From JABMPR01 sp964508765 (GTDB lineage: Bacteria; Fidelibacterota; UBA8477; JABMPR01), in the NCBI GenBank assembly GCA_964508765.1, contig CAZDVD010000026.1:1-37147 (forward strand): DNA of 37,147 nt. The letters are read 5' to 3'. Below are positions 24,291-32,328 of this stretch, in pieces. Both the position numbers and the translations under genes were made by a program. Positions within the stretch are counted from its first letter, which is position 1. Every line of letters begins with the position of its first letter. The notes below the pieces were generated by a model that saw only the letters and a program-made list of their open reading frames with translations, did no database searches and was not told the DNA's origin.

Positions 24291-26203
24291 TGCAAAAACC
24301 CTACGGTTCCTGGAAATCTCCCATATCTGGAAAAACATTGGTACAGAGCAGCTTACGGTTAGGACAAATCCAAATTGATGGAGATTCTGTCACCTGGACC
24401 GAAGGACGACCTGCCGAAAAGGGACGCACAGCCCTTATGCATTGGTCAGGTAGTGATATCCATGAGATCACCCCCCCTGATAGCGATGTTAGAACACGTG
24501 CCCATGAGTATGGTGGTGGAGCATTTCTCAATGCTGGCGGCTACAGGTTTTATATAAACAATTCTGATCAACAGATCTATGAAGTTCTTGCAAATGGTGA
24601 GACCAGACAGGTTACCCACAAACCAGAATATCGGTTTGCAGATATGATTTTAGATCAGAAAAGAGATTTGCTTTATGCTGTCGGAGAAGATCATTCTGAC
24701 ACCCAGAATATTGAGAATTATCTCGTAAGAATCGCTCTCAATGGAGGCAAGTTCCAAATTGTAGCTGAAGGATTCGATTTCTATTCCAATCCACAGCTTA
24801 GCTCAGATGGAACCCAGCTCCTATTCCTGACCTGGAATCACCCCAATATGCCCTGGGATGGAACTCAACTCCGTTTGGCTGACTTAGATGATGAGGGGAA
24901 TATTGTTGGTATTCAGGAGATAGCTGGTGGAATAACCGAATCCATATTCCAACCACTCTGGGATCCCGATGGCAGTATTTACTTTGTCTCGGATCGCAAT
25001 GGTTGGTGGAATATTTATCGCTATTCCAATTCTCAGGTCACATGCGTTCTGGAGAAGCAGGCTGAATTCGGACTTCCTCAGTGGGTATTTGGCATGAGTA
25101 AATATGCTGTGCTGAATTCTGGTGATCTGGTGGCTGCATATAGCGACCTGTCAGGTTCAAAACTTGTTAGAATCGATGTCAATCAAGGTATTTTCAAAGA
25201 TATCAGTACACCCTATACCGGTATTGATCAAGTTAGAGGATCAAAACACCGGATTGCCTTTATTGGTTATACAGACTCCCAACCGGGTGAAATTGTGACC
25301 ATGGATATGGTAACAAATACCTCCAGGACCTTGCGCAAGTCCGCGGATACAGATATCGATGGTTCCTATATATCTAAATCCCAACATATCAGTTTTGAAA
25401 CCGCTTCTGATGAAATGACCCATGCCTGGTTTTATCCACCGAAAAACCCCAATTATGAAGCACCTCCAGAAGATCTCCCTCCACTCATCGTCCTGAGTCA
25501 TGGTGGTCCCACAGGGAACAGCTCAGGTGCATTCAGTCTGGCCATTCAATACTGGACCACCCGTGGATTTGCTATCGTTGATGTGAATTACAGTGGCTCA
25601 ACAGGATATGGTCGAGCATACCGTGAACGTCTCAAAGGGAATTGGGGGGTTCGAGATGTCCAGGACTGTGCTGCGGCCGCTAAATATCTGGCTGATGCTG
25701 GATTGGTTGACAGGGCAAGACTCATCATCAAGGGTGGTAGTGCTGGAGGATATACTACACTGGCTGCTCTCACCTTTATGGACGTATTCAAAGCTGGAGC
25801 CAGTTACTATGGGGTTGGGGACTTAACTCTGTTAGCTCAGGACACCCATAAATTTGAAAGTCGATATCTGGATAGCATGATTGGACCTTACCCACAGGAA
25901 AAACAGCTCTATTTTGATCGTTCACCTCTAAATTTCGCTGACCAGTTGGACTGTCCCGTCATATTCATGCAGGGACTGGATGATCCTGTTGTGCCGCCGA
26001 ACCAGGCTGAGAGCATGGTGGCTGCTCTAAAACAAAACGGAATTCCAGTCGCTTATCTGCCCTTTGAGGGAGAGTCACACGGCTTCAGGAAATCCACGAC
26101 GGTGATCAAGTCTATTGAGAGTGAATATTATTTTTATACTCAGATTTTTGGAATTGACCCTGCTGAGGCTTTGGAGCCTATCAAAATCTTCAATCTGGAC
26201 TAG
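24287..26203 (+). CDS. S9 family prolyl oligopeptidase / acylaminoacyl peptidase
   Basis: The protein has 638 residues. An N-terminal beta-propeller occupies about 20-380 (blades such as NPQLSSDGTQLLFLTW and GSIYFVSDRNGWWNIYRY). The alpha/beta hydrolase domain follows with the nucleophile Ser485 in GGSAGGYTT, Asp566 in GLDDPVVPPNQ and His598 in GESHGFR. The oxyanion-hole HGGPT is at about 405. No signal peptide is seen, so it is cytoplasmic. A second ATG at 24290 is possible as the start. It may degrade short peptides. All catalytic residues are intact. Confidence 0.94.
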   Translation: MMQKPYGSWKSPISGKTLVQSSLRLGQIQIDGDSVTWTEGRPAEKGRTALMHWSGSDIHEITPPDSDVRTRAHEYGGGAFLNAGGYRFYINNSDQQIYEVLANGETRQVTHKPEYRFADMILDQKRDLLYAVGEDHSDTQNIENYLVRIALNGGKFQIVAEGFDFYSNPQLSSDGTQLLFLTWNHPNMPWDGTQLRLADLDDEGNIVGIQEIAGGITESIFQPLWDPDGSIYFVSDRNGWWNIYRYSNSQVTCVLEKQAEFGLPQWVFGMSKYAVLNSGDLVAAYSDLSGSKLVRIDVNQGIFKDISTPYTGIDQVRGSKHRIAFIGYTDSQPGEIVTMDMVTNTSRTLRKSADTDIDGSYISKSQHISFETASDEMTHAWFYPPKNPNYEAPPEDLPPLIVLSHGGPTGNSSGAFSLAIQYWTTRGFAIVDVNYSGSTGYGRAYRERLKGNWGVRDVQDCAAAAKYLADAGLVDRARLIIKGGSAGGYTTLAALTFMDVFKAGASYYGVGDLTLLAQDTHKFESRYLDSMIGPYPQEKQLYFDRSPLNFADQLDCPVIFMQGLDDPVVPPNQAESMVAALKQNGIPVAYLPFEGESHGFRKSTTVIKSIESEYYFYTQIFGIDPAEALEPIKIFNLD

Positions 26204-26247
26204 TCTTAACATGAAATAGGGGGATATGCGTTCAGGTATTTTCCGAT

Positions 26248-26421
26248 AAAAAAAACTGCAACAATGTGACATTTTTGAACCGTGTTTATTCACGGTGGGC
26301 ACCGCCCTTAAAGATCAGACTTCCTTGATCCCCGGGGGGAGGGAAAGGCCTGCCTTAGCAGCAAGGAGTTGGGTTCCCGTTGGTTAGTTCTCGTTCAAAA
26401 AATGCCGAGCATCATTGCAGT
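26248..26421 (-). ncRNA. ssrS: Structured small RNA, probable 6S RNA
   Basis: On the minus strand about 173 bases fold as a long interrupted rod. The outer stem is CTGCAA/TTGCAG (26415-26420 with 26256-26261). The closing stem is CATTTTTTGAAC with GTTCAAAAATG (26393-26404 with 26270-26280, one bulge). An upper stem pairs ACTCCTTG (26362-26369) with CAAGGAAGT (26319-26327). A side hairpin CCGTG/CACGG lies on the 3' strand (26280-26295). The 3' end is followed directly by T8 (26248-26255), as in an intrinsic terminator. The length, rod shape, open middle and side hairpin match 6S RNA, which holds sigma70-RNA polymerase. The family assignment is by shape, not by alignment. Confidence 0.55.
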
Positions 26422-26529
26422 CAAATCTGTAAAAAAGCACCATAATATTCCCCCGATGCGCCAAATTTAGTTCCAGAGCTGGTTAAGTCCTAGAGCTATT
26501 GAATTTGATTTAAATAAAGATTATGTAGA

Positions 26530-26550
26530 CCCTTCAGCGAGGCTGAAGGG
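26530..26550 (-). terminator. Strong hairpin downstream of the DAACS symporter gene
   Basis: CCCTTCAGC (26530-26538) pairs perfectly with GCTGAAGGG (26542-26550) with a three-base loop, 20 bases after the symporter stop on the minus strand. No good T-run follows, so it may stop transcription weakly or protect the mRNA 3' end. Confidence 0.6.
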
Positions 26551-26570
26551 CCGTGAGAATCGAGTATTAC

Positions 26571-27833
26571 TTAGACCTTCGTAAGCACTTCTTCGCCTTC
26601 GGATTTTGCTATGATAACAGCACCCATGGTGTCACTGGTAACATTCACAACAGTGCGAAACATATCGAGAGGACGATCAACCGCCAGCATCGTTCCGACA
26701 ATAATGGCGGCTTGAGGATGATCTCCAAGACCCACAGCATCCAAAACAATAAATATCATGACCAAGCCTGCAGATGGTATCGCCGCTGCTCCTACAGATG
26801 CCAGAAAGGCTGTGATGACGATAAGCAATTGTTGGGCAAAACTGAGATCAAAACCAAGCGCCTGAGAAATGAAAAGGACACCAGCACACTCGTATAGAGC
26901 CGTACCATCCATGTTGATTGTTGCTCCCAGCGGAAGGACAAAACTGGTCACCTTATTGGAGACGCCAGCGCGATTCTCAATACAGTCCATGGTCACCGGC
27001 AGTGTGGCTCCCGAAGAACTGGTAGAAAAAGCAGCAGCCATGGCCGAAGCGATAGCTTTAAAATGTTTCAAAGGATTGATCTTGGTGAACAGAAAGAAAA
27101 CAATTGGCAACACAATGAAAATGTGAATGGTCAGGCCGGATGCAATCGTCACCATGTACCAGCCCACTGCCTTGAAGAGGGTAAAGCCCGTACTGGCGAC
27201 TGCCTTGGCTATCAAACCAAAGACCCCAATGGGTAGAAACATGATCACACCCTGTGTCATTTTCATCATGACCTTGAAAAAGGTATCAAATAGTTCGTGC
27301 ATAAACTTGTACTGTTTCTCTGGCAGGGCAGTGATGGCCATTCCCAGGATGATGGAGAAAAAGATAACGGAGAGGACATCACCTTTGGCGGCAGCTGCAA
27401 TGGGATTCGTCGGAATCATACGAATCAGAATGTGCCCAAAGCTTCCCGGTTGACTCAAACTGGATGGATCAAAATCTTTACCACCAGCATTGATATCCAC
27501 ACCAACACCGGGTTGAATAATATTGGTAAGTGTCAAACCAATCAGGATAGCCAACATGGAGGTAAGGAAGTAATACCCAAAGGTTTTGGCACCAAGACGC
27601 CCCAGGCTTTTATTTTCTCCGATGCCTGCCACACCAGATGTGATGGAAAAGAATATGAGGGGTACGATGACCATTTTAAGCAATCGCATAAACATATCAC
27701 CCAGCGGTGCTACGTTCATTGCCTTTTCACCGAGAAGAAGGGCATAGATAATTCCTGCACCCATCCCGATAAACACTTTCCAGTATAATTCCAGATTCCA
27801 GAACTTCATGAATGCCTGACGTAGCAATGACAT
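26571..27833 (-). CDS. Dicarboxylate/amino acid:cation symporter (DAACS)
   Basis: The 420 residues have the GltP/DctA pattern. The motifs are MVIVPLIFFSITSGVAGI in helix 3, AFSTSSSGATLPVTMDC (the serine-rich hairpin), and NMDGTALYE, followed by PSAGLVMIFIVLDAVGLG near the second hairpin. It takes up glutamate, aspartate or C4-dicarboxylates with H+ or Na+. The substrate cannot be told from the sequence. The start has GAGGTTG upstream. It is divergent from the metallophosphoesterase gene. Confidence 0.95.
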   Translation of the reverse strand: MSLLRQAFMKFWNLELYWKVFIGMGAGIIYALLLGEKAMNVAPLGDMFMRLLKMVIVPLIFFSITSGVAGIGENKSLGRLGAKTFGYYFLTSMLAILIGLTLTNIIQPGVGVDINAGGKDFDPSSLSQPGSFGHILIRMIPTNPIAAAAKGDVLSVIFFSIILGMAITALPEKQYKFMHELFDTFFKVMMKMTQGVIMFLPIGVFGLIAKAVASTGFTLFKAVGWYMVTIASGLTIHIFIVLPIVFFLFTKINPLKHFKAIASAMAAAFSTSSSGATLPVTMDCIENRAGVSNKVTSFVLPLGATINMDGTALYECAGVLFISQALGFDLSFAQQLLIVITAFLASVGAAAIPSAGLVMIFIVLDAVGLGDHPQAAIIVGTMLAVDRPLDMFRTVVNVTSDTMGAVIIAKSEGEEVLTKV

Positions 27834-27991
27834 AGGATCAACCTCGAGATTTTATTAATGCTTAAATGAACGTGGCACAATATATAATCGCAGTGCTGGA
27901 ATGCACCTCGCAATTTGATTCAGAAATGAATTGATTCATTGCGGGTTTCGATTTAGTTCATCCTGGGGAAAGAAATGGTAGAGGAAATAGT

Positions 27992-29185
27992 GTGTTTTTT
28001 GTTGTAGTCGTATTCGTGTTGACCCTCCTGTATGGGTATGTTGGTGCCAGAGTAATTGCCCCTTTTGAAATCTCAGGGATGAGTCTATTTATATATTGGG
28101 CAATTATTGTCCTTATGGCCTTGGCTCCCATAGCTGGTATGATATTCCGCTCACGAGGGCTGGAGAATTTGCTCATCGATAGTTTCTTGTGGCTTGGCTT
28201 TATTGGCATGGGATTATTCTCACTGGCGTTTATCGCTTTTATAATTCGCGATCTGGGTTGGGTTACGGGTACCCTTTCATTCAAAATCCTGAAATCATTT
28301 AGCAATAATAGCCCTAGCAGTATTGAACTGGATCCGGGTCGCAGACAGTTTCTTCTCATGTCAATGAACCTGGGAATCGTGGGCGTGACTTCTTTGCTGG
28401 GTGGTATTGGTTTATTCCAGGCGAGACGGAAAGCCACTATTATTACACAGAATATCACGATTACCAATTTACCTATCGATTTCCAGGGGCTAACCATCGC
28501 TCAGATATCTGATTTACATATTGGTCCCACCATCAAAGCTGACTATGCCAGAACGGTGGTCAAACAAGTCAATGCTCTCCAACCGGATTTGATCTTTTTC
28601 ACGGGAGATATGGTTGATGGCTCTGTCGAGCGCCTATCCGAAGATGTTGAGCCATTCCGCGATTTAAAATCCAAATATGGAACTTATTTTGTCACCGGTA
28701 ATCATGAATACTATTCAGGTGCAGAGCAATGGGTGACTAAAGTAGGTGAGTTGGGCATGATCCATCTCCATAATGAGCATCGCATTCTAAAAAAAGGGAA
28801 TGCTTCCCTAGCCATTGCTGGTGTCACAGATCTTATGGCTCACCACAGTATTAAATCTCATAAAACTGAACCTCAGAAGGCCATGGAGGGGATTCCTGAT
28901 GATATGCCAAGCATTATGCTGGCTCACCAACCTGGTACAGCTGAGCTGACCAATGGACTGGCCATTGATCTACTGGTATGTGGACACACTCATGGCGGTC
29001 AGTTTATGCCATTCAATCTGGCTGTAGCAAAAGCTCATAAGTATTATGCTGGATTATATCGGCATGGAAATATGCAAGTCTATGTGAATCGAGGGACAGG
29101 TTATTGGGGACCTCCACTACGTCTGGGAATACCCTCTGAAATCACTTTATTCAAACTTGAATCAGACACAATTGCGCTCAGCTAA
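27992..29185 (+). CDS. Membrane-anchored metallophosphoesterase
   Basis: The protein has 397 residues. It starts with GTG 27992, five bases after GAGGA. Four hydrophobic segments (about 3-18, 30-50, 62-86 and 120-143) precede a calcineurin-like domain. Metal ligands are Asp174 and His176 (SDLHIG), Asp206 (FTGDMVDG), Asn237 and His238 (TGNHEYY), His312 (LAHQPG), and His332 and His334 (CGHTHGGQ). It resembles the YkuE/UDP-2,3-diacylglucosamine-hydrolase-like branch fused to membrane helices; the substrate is not known. The metal site is complete. Confidence 0.92.
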   Translation: MFFVVVVFVLTLLYGYVGARVIAPFEISGMSLFIYWAIIVLMALAPIAGMIFRSRGLENLLIDSFLWLGFIGMGLFSLAFIAFIIRDLGWVTGTLSFKILKSFSNNSPSSIELDPGRRQFLLMSMNLGIVGVTSLLGGIGLFQARRKATIITQNITITNLPIDFQGLTIAQISDLHIGPTIKADYARTVVKQVNALQPDLIFFTGDMVDGSVERLSEDVEPFRDLKSKYGTYFVTGNHEYYSGAEQWVTKVGELGMIHLHNEHRILKKGNASLAIAGVTDLMAHHSIKSHKTEPQKAMEGIPDDMPSIMLAHQPGTAELTNGLAIDLLVCGHTHGGQFMPFNLAVAKAHKYYAGLYRHGNMQVYVNRGTGYWGPPLRLGIPSEITLFKLESDTIALS

Positions 29186-29205
29186 TTCGTTTGATTGATC
29201 CTAAT

Positions 29206-29237
29206 AAAAAGCACCCCAAACGTCGGGGTGCTTTTTT
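29206..29237. terminator. Bidirectional rho-independent terminator
   Basis: GCACCCC (29211-29217) and GGGGTGC (29225-29231) form a perfect 7-bp stem with a seven-base loop, flanked by A5 and T6. It separates the convergent metallophosphoesterase and Spy-like genes. Confidence 0.93.
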
Positions 29238-29264
29238 ATCTGACTTCTTGGGGAGGAAGAAGAA

Positions 29265-29747
29265 TTACTTCCGAAAAGGTCTGCGACTTTCACCACGATC
29301 TCGGCGAGATCCACTTTTTCGTTGATCTCCTCGACCCGCTTTGGCTTGCATTTTTTTCTGAAACATCTTGAATTGCTCATCGGTCAGCACTTTACGGACC
29401 TTTAGTTGATGATCAACGCGAGCCTTCTCAATAGCGGTGCGCTGTTTGCCTACCTTATCAATCTGAGCATAAATTTTCTTTTTGTTAGGCTCATCGGCTC
29501 GTTTAAGCTTTTTTAATTCGAGTTGAGAGGTTTTTAGGTCTGCGCGCAATTGGATGAGAACCTTCTCATTGGCATAGCGAAGATCTTTCATCTGATCTTC
29601 CTGCTCAGCAGTCAACTCCAATGCCTGGAGTTTGTCTCCCCTGCTCAGACCAGAACCATCTTTAGCTGGACCCTTTTGGGCAAAAGTGGGCATTGCTAAG
29701 GCGAGGAAGAGTAGGGGGAGGATGAAGCGATTTGTCATTTTGTGCAT
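29265..29747 (-). CDS. Spy/CpxP-like periplasmic protein
   Basis: Read from ATG 29747 the protein has 160 residues. GAAAGGA lies about seven bases upstream, and the longer frame to 29813 lacks such a site. A signal peptide (FILPLLFLALAMPTFAQ) is followed by an all-helical mature domain with an L-x-x-x-Q repeat (LELTAEQEDQMKDLRYAN, VLTDEQFKMFQKKM), as in Spy/CpxP/LTXXQ proteins. The tail is basic (GDQRKSGSRRDRGESRR). Such proteins act as ATP-independent chaperones or metal sensors in the periplasm. Which of these applies is not known. Confidence 0.82.
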   Translation of the reverse strand: MHKMTNRFILPLLFLALAMPTFAQKGPAKDGSGLSRGDKLQALELTAEQEDQMKDLRYANEKVLIQLRADLKTSQLELKKLKRADEPNKKKIYAQIDKVGKQRTAIEKARVDHQLKVRKVLTDEQFKMFQKKMQAKAGRGDQRKSGSRRDRGESRRPFRK

Positions 29748-29886
29748 CGTACGGTTCCTTTCAATTTTCTGTGCTTTTAGACAACTAAGATTCGGTAAGG
29801 TTAAGATCATCATATTTATCTAAGGGACTACCTCTCTTCAGGTTAATTTTACCCGTTCATTCATCTTATGTAGAAAGGAGTGAACC

Positions 29887-31035
29887 ATGCTGTTAGCCAA
29901 TGGGAATATTTATCTCGACTACAATGCAACGACACCCATAGATCCAATGGTTCTGGATGCCATGGAACCATTTTATCACTCACATTTTGGGAACCCTTCT
30001 TCCAATCACAGCCTTGGAAGACACAATCGGCAGGCCATTGATTTTGCCCGGAAACAAGTGGCAGGTCTATTAGGGTGTAACTCTAAGGAAATCATTTTCA
30101 CTTCTGGTGGCTCGGAATCCAATAATATGGCAATTAAGGGTATTGCCAGATATCGAGAAAATAAAGGACAACACATTGTTGTGTCCAGGGTTGAACATCC
30201 TGCGGTCCTGAATGTGGTTCAATACCTACAGCATCAGGGTTTCAGAATTACTTATCTTCCTGTTGATAGTCAGGGTGTTGTCAGTATCCAGGATTTGGAC
30301 GAGATCATTACATCAAAAACTATTCTGGTTTCCGTGATGCACGCTAATAATGAGATTGGGAGTATTCAACCTATCGATGAGCTAGCAGAAATTGCTCATG
30401 ATGCTGGTGCAATATTTCATACAGATGCAGCCCAGTCTGTTGGGAAAATTCCTGTTGATGTAAATCAATTAGGTTGTGACCTCTTAAGTATAGCTGGCCA
30501 TAAACTCTATGCACCCAAAGGTGTTGGAGCCATTTACATCCGGGATGGTATTGATCTTGAACCTCTCATACATGGTGCCAATCATGAAAATGGTTTAAGG
30601 GCCGGAACTGAAAATGTTGCCCAAATTGTTGGATTGGGGATGGCCGCAGAAATTGCCGGTCAGAAACTCGAATCGGAAAACCTTCGACTGCAAAATTTAC
30701 GTGATCGCTTGCAGGCTAGTCTTAAACAGGCATTTCCTGAAATCAGGATCAATGCAGCGAGTACACCAAGATTGCCAAATACGTTGAGTGTCAGTTTTGC
30801 TCAACTGAACGCCCTGGACATTCTGGCCAACCTGGAAGAAGTCCTGATTTCTGCTGGGGCTGCCTGTCATAGTGCTGATGGGAAAGGTTCAGGCGTCCTT
30901 GAAGCCATGCACATCCCTTTAAACTATCAACTGGGAACCATCAGAATTTCATTGGGTAGGTTTTGTGATGAATCACAAGTGCAACAGGCCTCAGCTATCC
31001 TGATCAAGCGGATATCGCAGCTTCTGGAAAACTAA
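29887..31035 (+). CDS. NifS-like cysteine desulfurase / selenocysteine-lyase-like enzyme
   Basis: The 382 residues begin IYLDYNATTPIDPMVLDAM. PLP-site residues are His104 (VEHPAV), the DAAQSVG motif (180-186) and Lys206 (SIAGHKLYAPKG). The catalytic cysteine is Cys327 in SAGAACHSADGKGSGVLEAM; the ACHS loop followed by VLEAM resembles selenocysteine lyases more than IscS/NifS (usually SACTSG). It releases sulfur from cysteine or selenium from selenocysteine. A strong AAGGAG site precedes ATG. No iscU, sufE or selD gene is nearby, so the partner is unknown. Confidence 0.9.
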   Translation: MLLANGNIYLDYNATTPIDPMVLDAMEPFYHSHFGNPSSNHSLGRHNRQAIDFARKQVAGLLGCNSKEIIFTSGGSESNNMAIKGIARYRENKGQHIVVSRVEHPAVLNVVQYLQHQGFRITYLPVDSQGVVSIQDLDEIITSKTILVSVMHANNEIGSIQPIDELAEIAHDAGAIFHTDAAQSVGKIPVDVNQLGCDLLSIAGHKLYAPKGVGAIYIRDGIDLEPLIHGANHENGLRAGTENVAQIVGLGMAAEIAGQKLESENLRLQNLRDRLQASLKQAFPEIRINAASTPRLPNTLSVSFAQLNALDILANLEEVLISAGAACHSADGKGSGVLEAMHIPLNYQLGTIRISLGRFCDESQVQQASAILIKRISQLLEN

Positions 31036-31110
31036 ATCATAACTTCTTAACCATTTCTCGTTGTTGAGGTCAAAGCTTTGTTATGTATAATTATAGATGA
31101 AGGAAATGTA

Positions 31111-31902
31111 ATGACCAAAAATTGGAACATCGCAGGATTGATTACCCTGGTGCTCATATTGAATGCTTGCAGTAGCAACGTATTTCTCAGTGAAGCAGCC
31201 ACGGAAGATTTTAGAACAGATGGACAGCGAACAGAATGGGCAGGTCGATTTCAGATACCCCATGGCGAAAACTTCGCCTTAGGAGTAAGTCACGATAGAA
31301 ATTATTTATACATCGCTGTGAGTAGTATTGATAGAGATTTCCAACGTCAACTGGCCATGGGTGGACTCACTTTGTGGCTGGATGCAAAAGGGGGTAAACG
31401 TCAGAATCTTGGGATTCAATTTGAGAGTAAAATGCCTCGCGGAAAACGACCTGATGTTTATCAACGTGGTCAAAACAATGCAGGCGACTCGCAGGATAGA
31501 GATACCAGGTTTAGTCCATCAAACCTATTTAATGGAGATCTCACCCTGATTGTAATTGATACCAAGGCTGGTAAAAGTCTGGGTCCTGCCGATCTATTAG
31601 CTACAGCCAATTCCATTGATGAGACATTGTTTATTGAATATCAGATACCCCTGACCCTTTTAGGAGAGGAATTTGATATGCAGAAACTAGGATTGGGTCT
31701 CGAGTCCACTTCAGAAATATCTGGAAGGAGTAGTGGGAGTGGTGGGCATCCCGGTGGAATGAGTGCTGGTGGTAGAGGTGGCAGACCAAGTAGTATGGAT
31801 GGTGGCCAGAGAGGTGCTATGCGACAAACCGGTGGTCCATCAGGAGCAAGCATGGGGCAGAATGATCTTGAAGTCTGGTTGAAAGTTCAACTATCTCCCT
31901 GA
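31111..31902 (+). CDS. CBM9-like lipoprotein with Gly-rich tail
   Basis: Read from ATG 31111 the protein has 263 residues. AAGGAAATG lies upstream, and the upstream frame to 31078 would delay the signal peptide. The lipobox is LILNACSS (Cys at about 20), so it is lipid-anchored. A beta-rich domain of about 150 residues follows (LGVSHDRNYLYIAVSS, GLTLWLDAKGGKRQNLG), as in CBM9-like or DOMON-like sandwiches of secreted FCB proteins. The C-terminus is a long Gly/Ser/Arg low-complexity stretch (SGGHPGGMSAGGRGGRPSS) before a short ordered end. Its ligand is unknown. Confidence 0.72.
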   Translation: MTKNWNIAGLITLVLILNACSSNVFLSEAATEDFRTDGQRTEWAGRFQIPHGENFALGVSHDRNYLYIAVSSIDRDFQRQLAMGGLTLWLDAKGGKRQNLGIQFESKMPRGKRPDVYQRGQNNAGDSQDRDTRFSPSNLFNGDLTLIVIDTKAGKSLGPADLLATANSIDETLFIEYQIPLTLLGEEFDMQKLGLGLESTSEISGRSSGSGGHPGGMSAGGRGGRPSSMDGGQRGAMRQTGGPSGASMGQNDLEVWLKVQLSP

Positions 31903-31926
31903 GTTTGAGAGACACCTATTTTTCCT

Positions 31927-31957
31927 AAAACTCCGTGTGTATCGCGGAGTTTTTTTA
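31927..31957 (+). terminator. rho-independent terminator
   Basis: AAAACTCCG (31927-31935) pairs with CGGAGTTTT (31945-31953) with a nine-base loop and is followed by further T residues to 31957. It ends the CBM9-like gene. Confidence 0.88.
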
Positions 31958-31976
31958 TTAAACAATTATTTGCATG

Positions 31977-32005
31977 TTGACAGCTCACGATTATTCTAAT
32001 CGTGA
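31977..32005 (+). promoter_or_regulatory. TTGACA box with overlapping perfect palindrome
   Basis: A consensus -35-like TTGACA (31977-31982) is followed by the perfect 9-bp dyad TCACGATTA / TAATCGTGA (31985-31993 and 31997-32005, three-base centre). A further GTGA...TCAC half-site pair overlaps its right arm. The dyad would cover the promoter spacer and the -10 region of a promoter serving the PckA-remnant ORF, which suits an operator. No clear -10 was found. Confidence 0.5.
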
Positions 32006-32034
32006 CAATTATTATCACAAAACCTGGGGATGTT

Positions 32035-32304
32035 ATGAAGCGCCAATTACGCGATGAAATGAAAAAATCTCAATATGCTGGAACTGATGATGTGAAATTC
32101 AAGGAAGATCCTGTATTCGGGTTCGAAATCCCGGTGAGTTGTCCTGAGGTTCCATCTGAGATTTTGGATCCAATTTCAACCTGGGCTGATAAGGAAGACT
32201 ATAATAGGCGCTATCAAAATCTCGCTGTAAAATTTGTTGAAAACTTTAAACAGTTTGAAGATGGTGTCACTCCAGAAGTGATTGCAGCAGGATCTAAAGT
32301 ATAG
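32035..32304 (+). pseudogene. pckA: C-terminal remnant of PEP carboxykinase (ATP)
   Basis: An 89-residue frame from ATG 32035 (GGGGA about six bases upstream) ends with VSCPEVPSEILDP, STWADKEDYN and KFVENFKQFEDGVTPEVIAAGSKV. This matches the last 65 or so residues of the ATP-dependent PckA of FCB bacteria (DPVFGFE-x-P-x-SCP-x-VPSEIL-x-P-x-x-TWADK...AAGPKV). The first 22 residues match only loosely. The nucleotide-binding and catalytic parts (about 450 residues) are absent, and nothing upstream continues them. It could still be expressed as a small protein. A frame open further upstream from GTG 32002 is unlikely. Confidence 0.7.
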
Positions 32305-32328
32305 CCCCTTCCCAGCAGATGCCTGAAG

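Noticed and set aside
26204..26421. Plus-strand transcript of the same structured region
   Set aside because: The plus strand has no T-run after the outer stem, while the minus strand has T8 directly after it.
26419..26424. TTGACT as a -35 box for the small RNA (minus strand)
   Set aside because: Most of it lies inside the outer CTGCAA stem of the predicted RNA and no good -10 follows at 17 bases, so it is more likely part of the RNA than its promoter.
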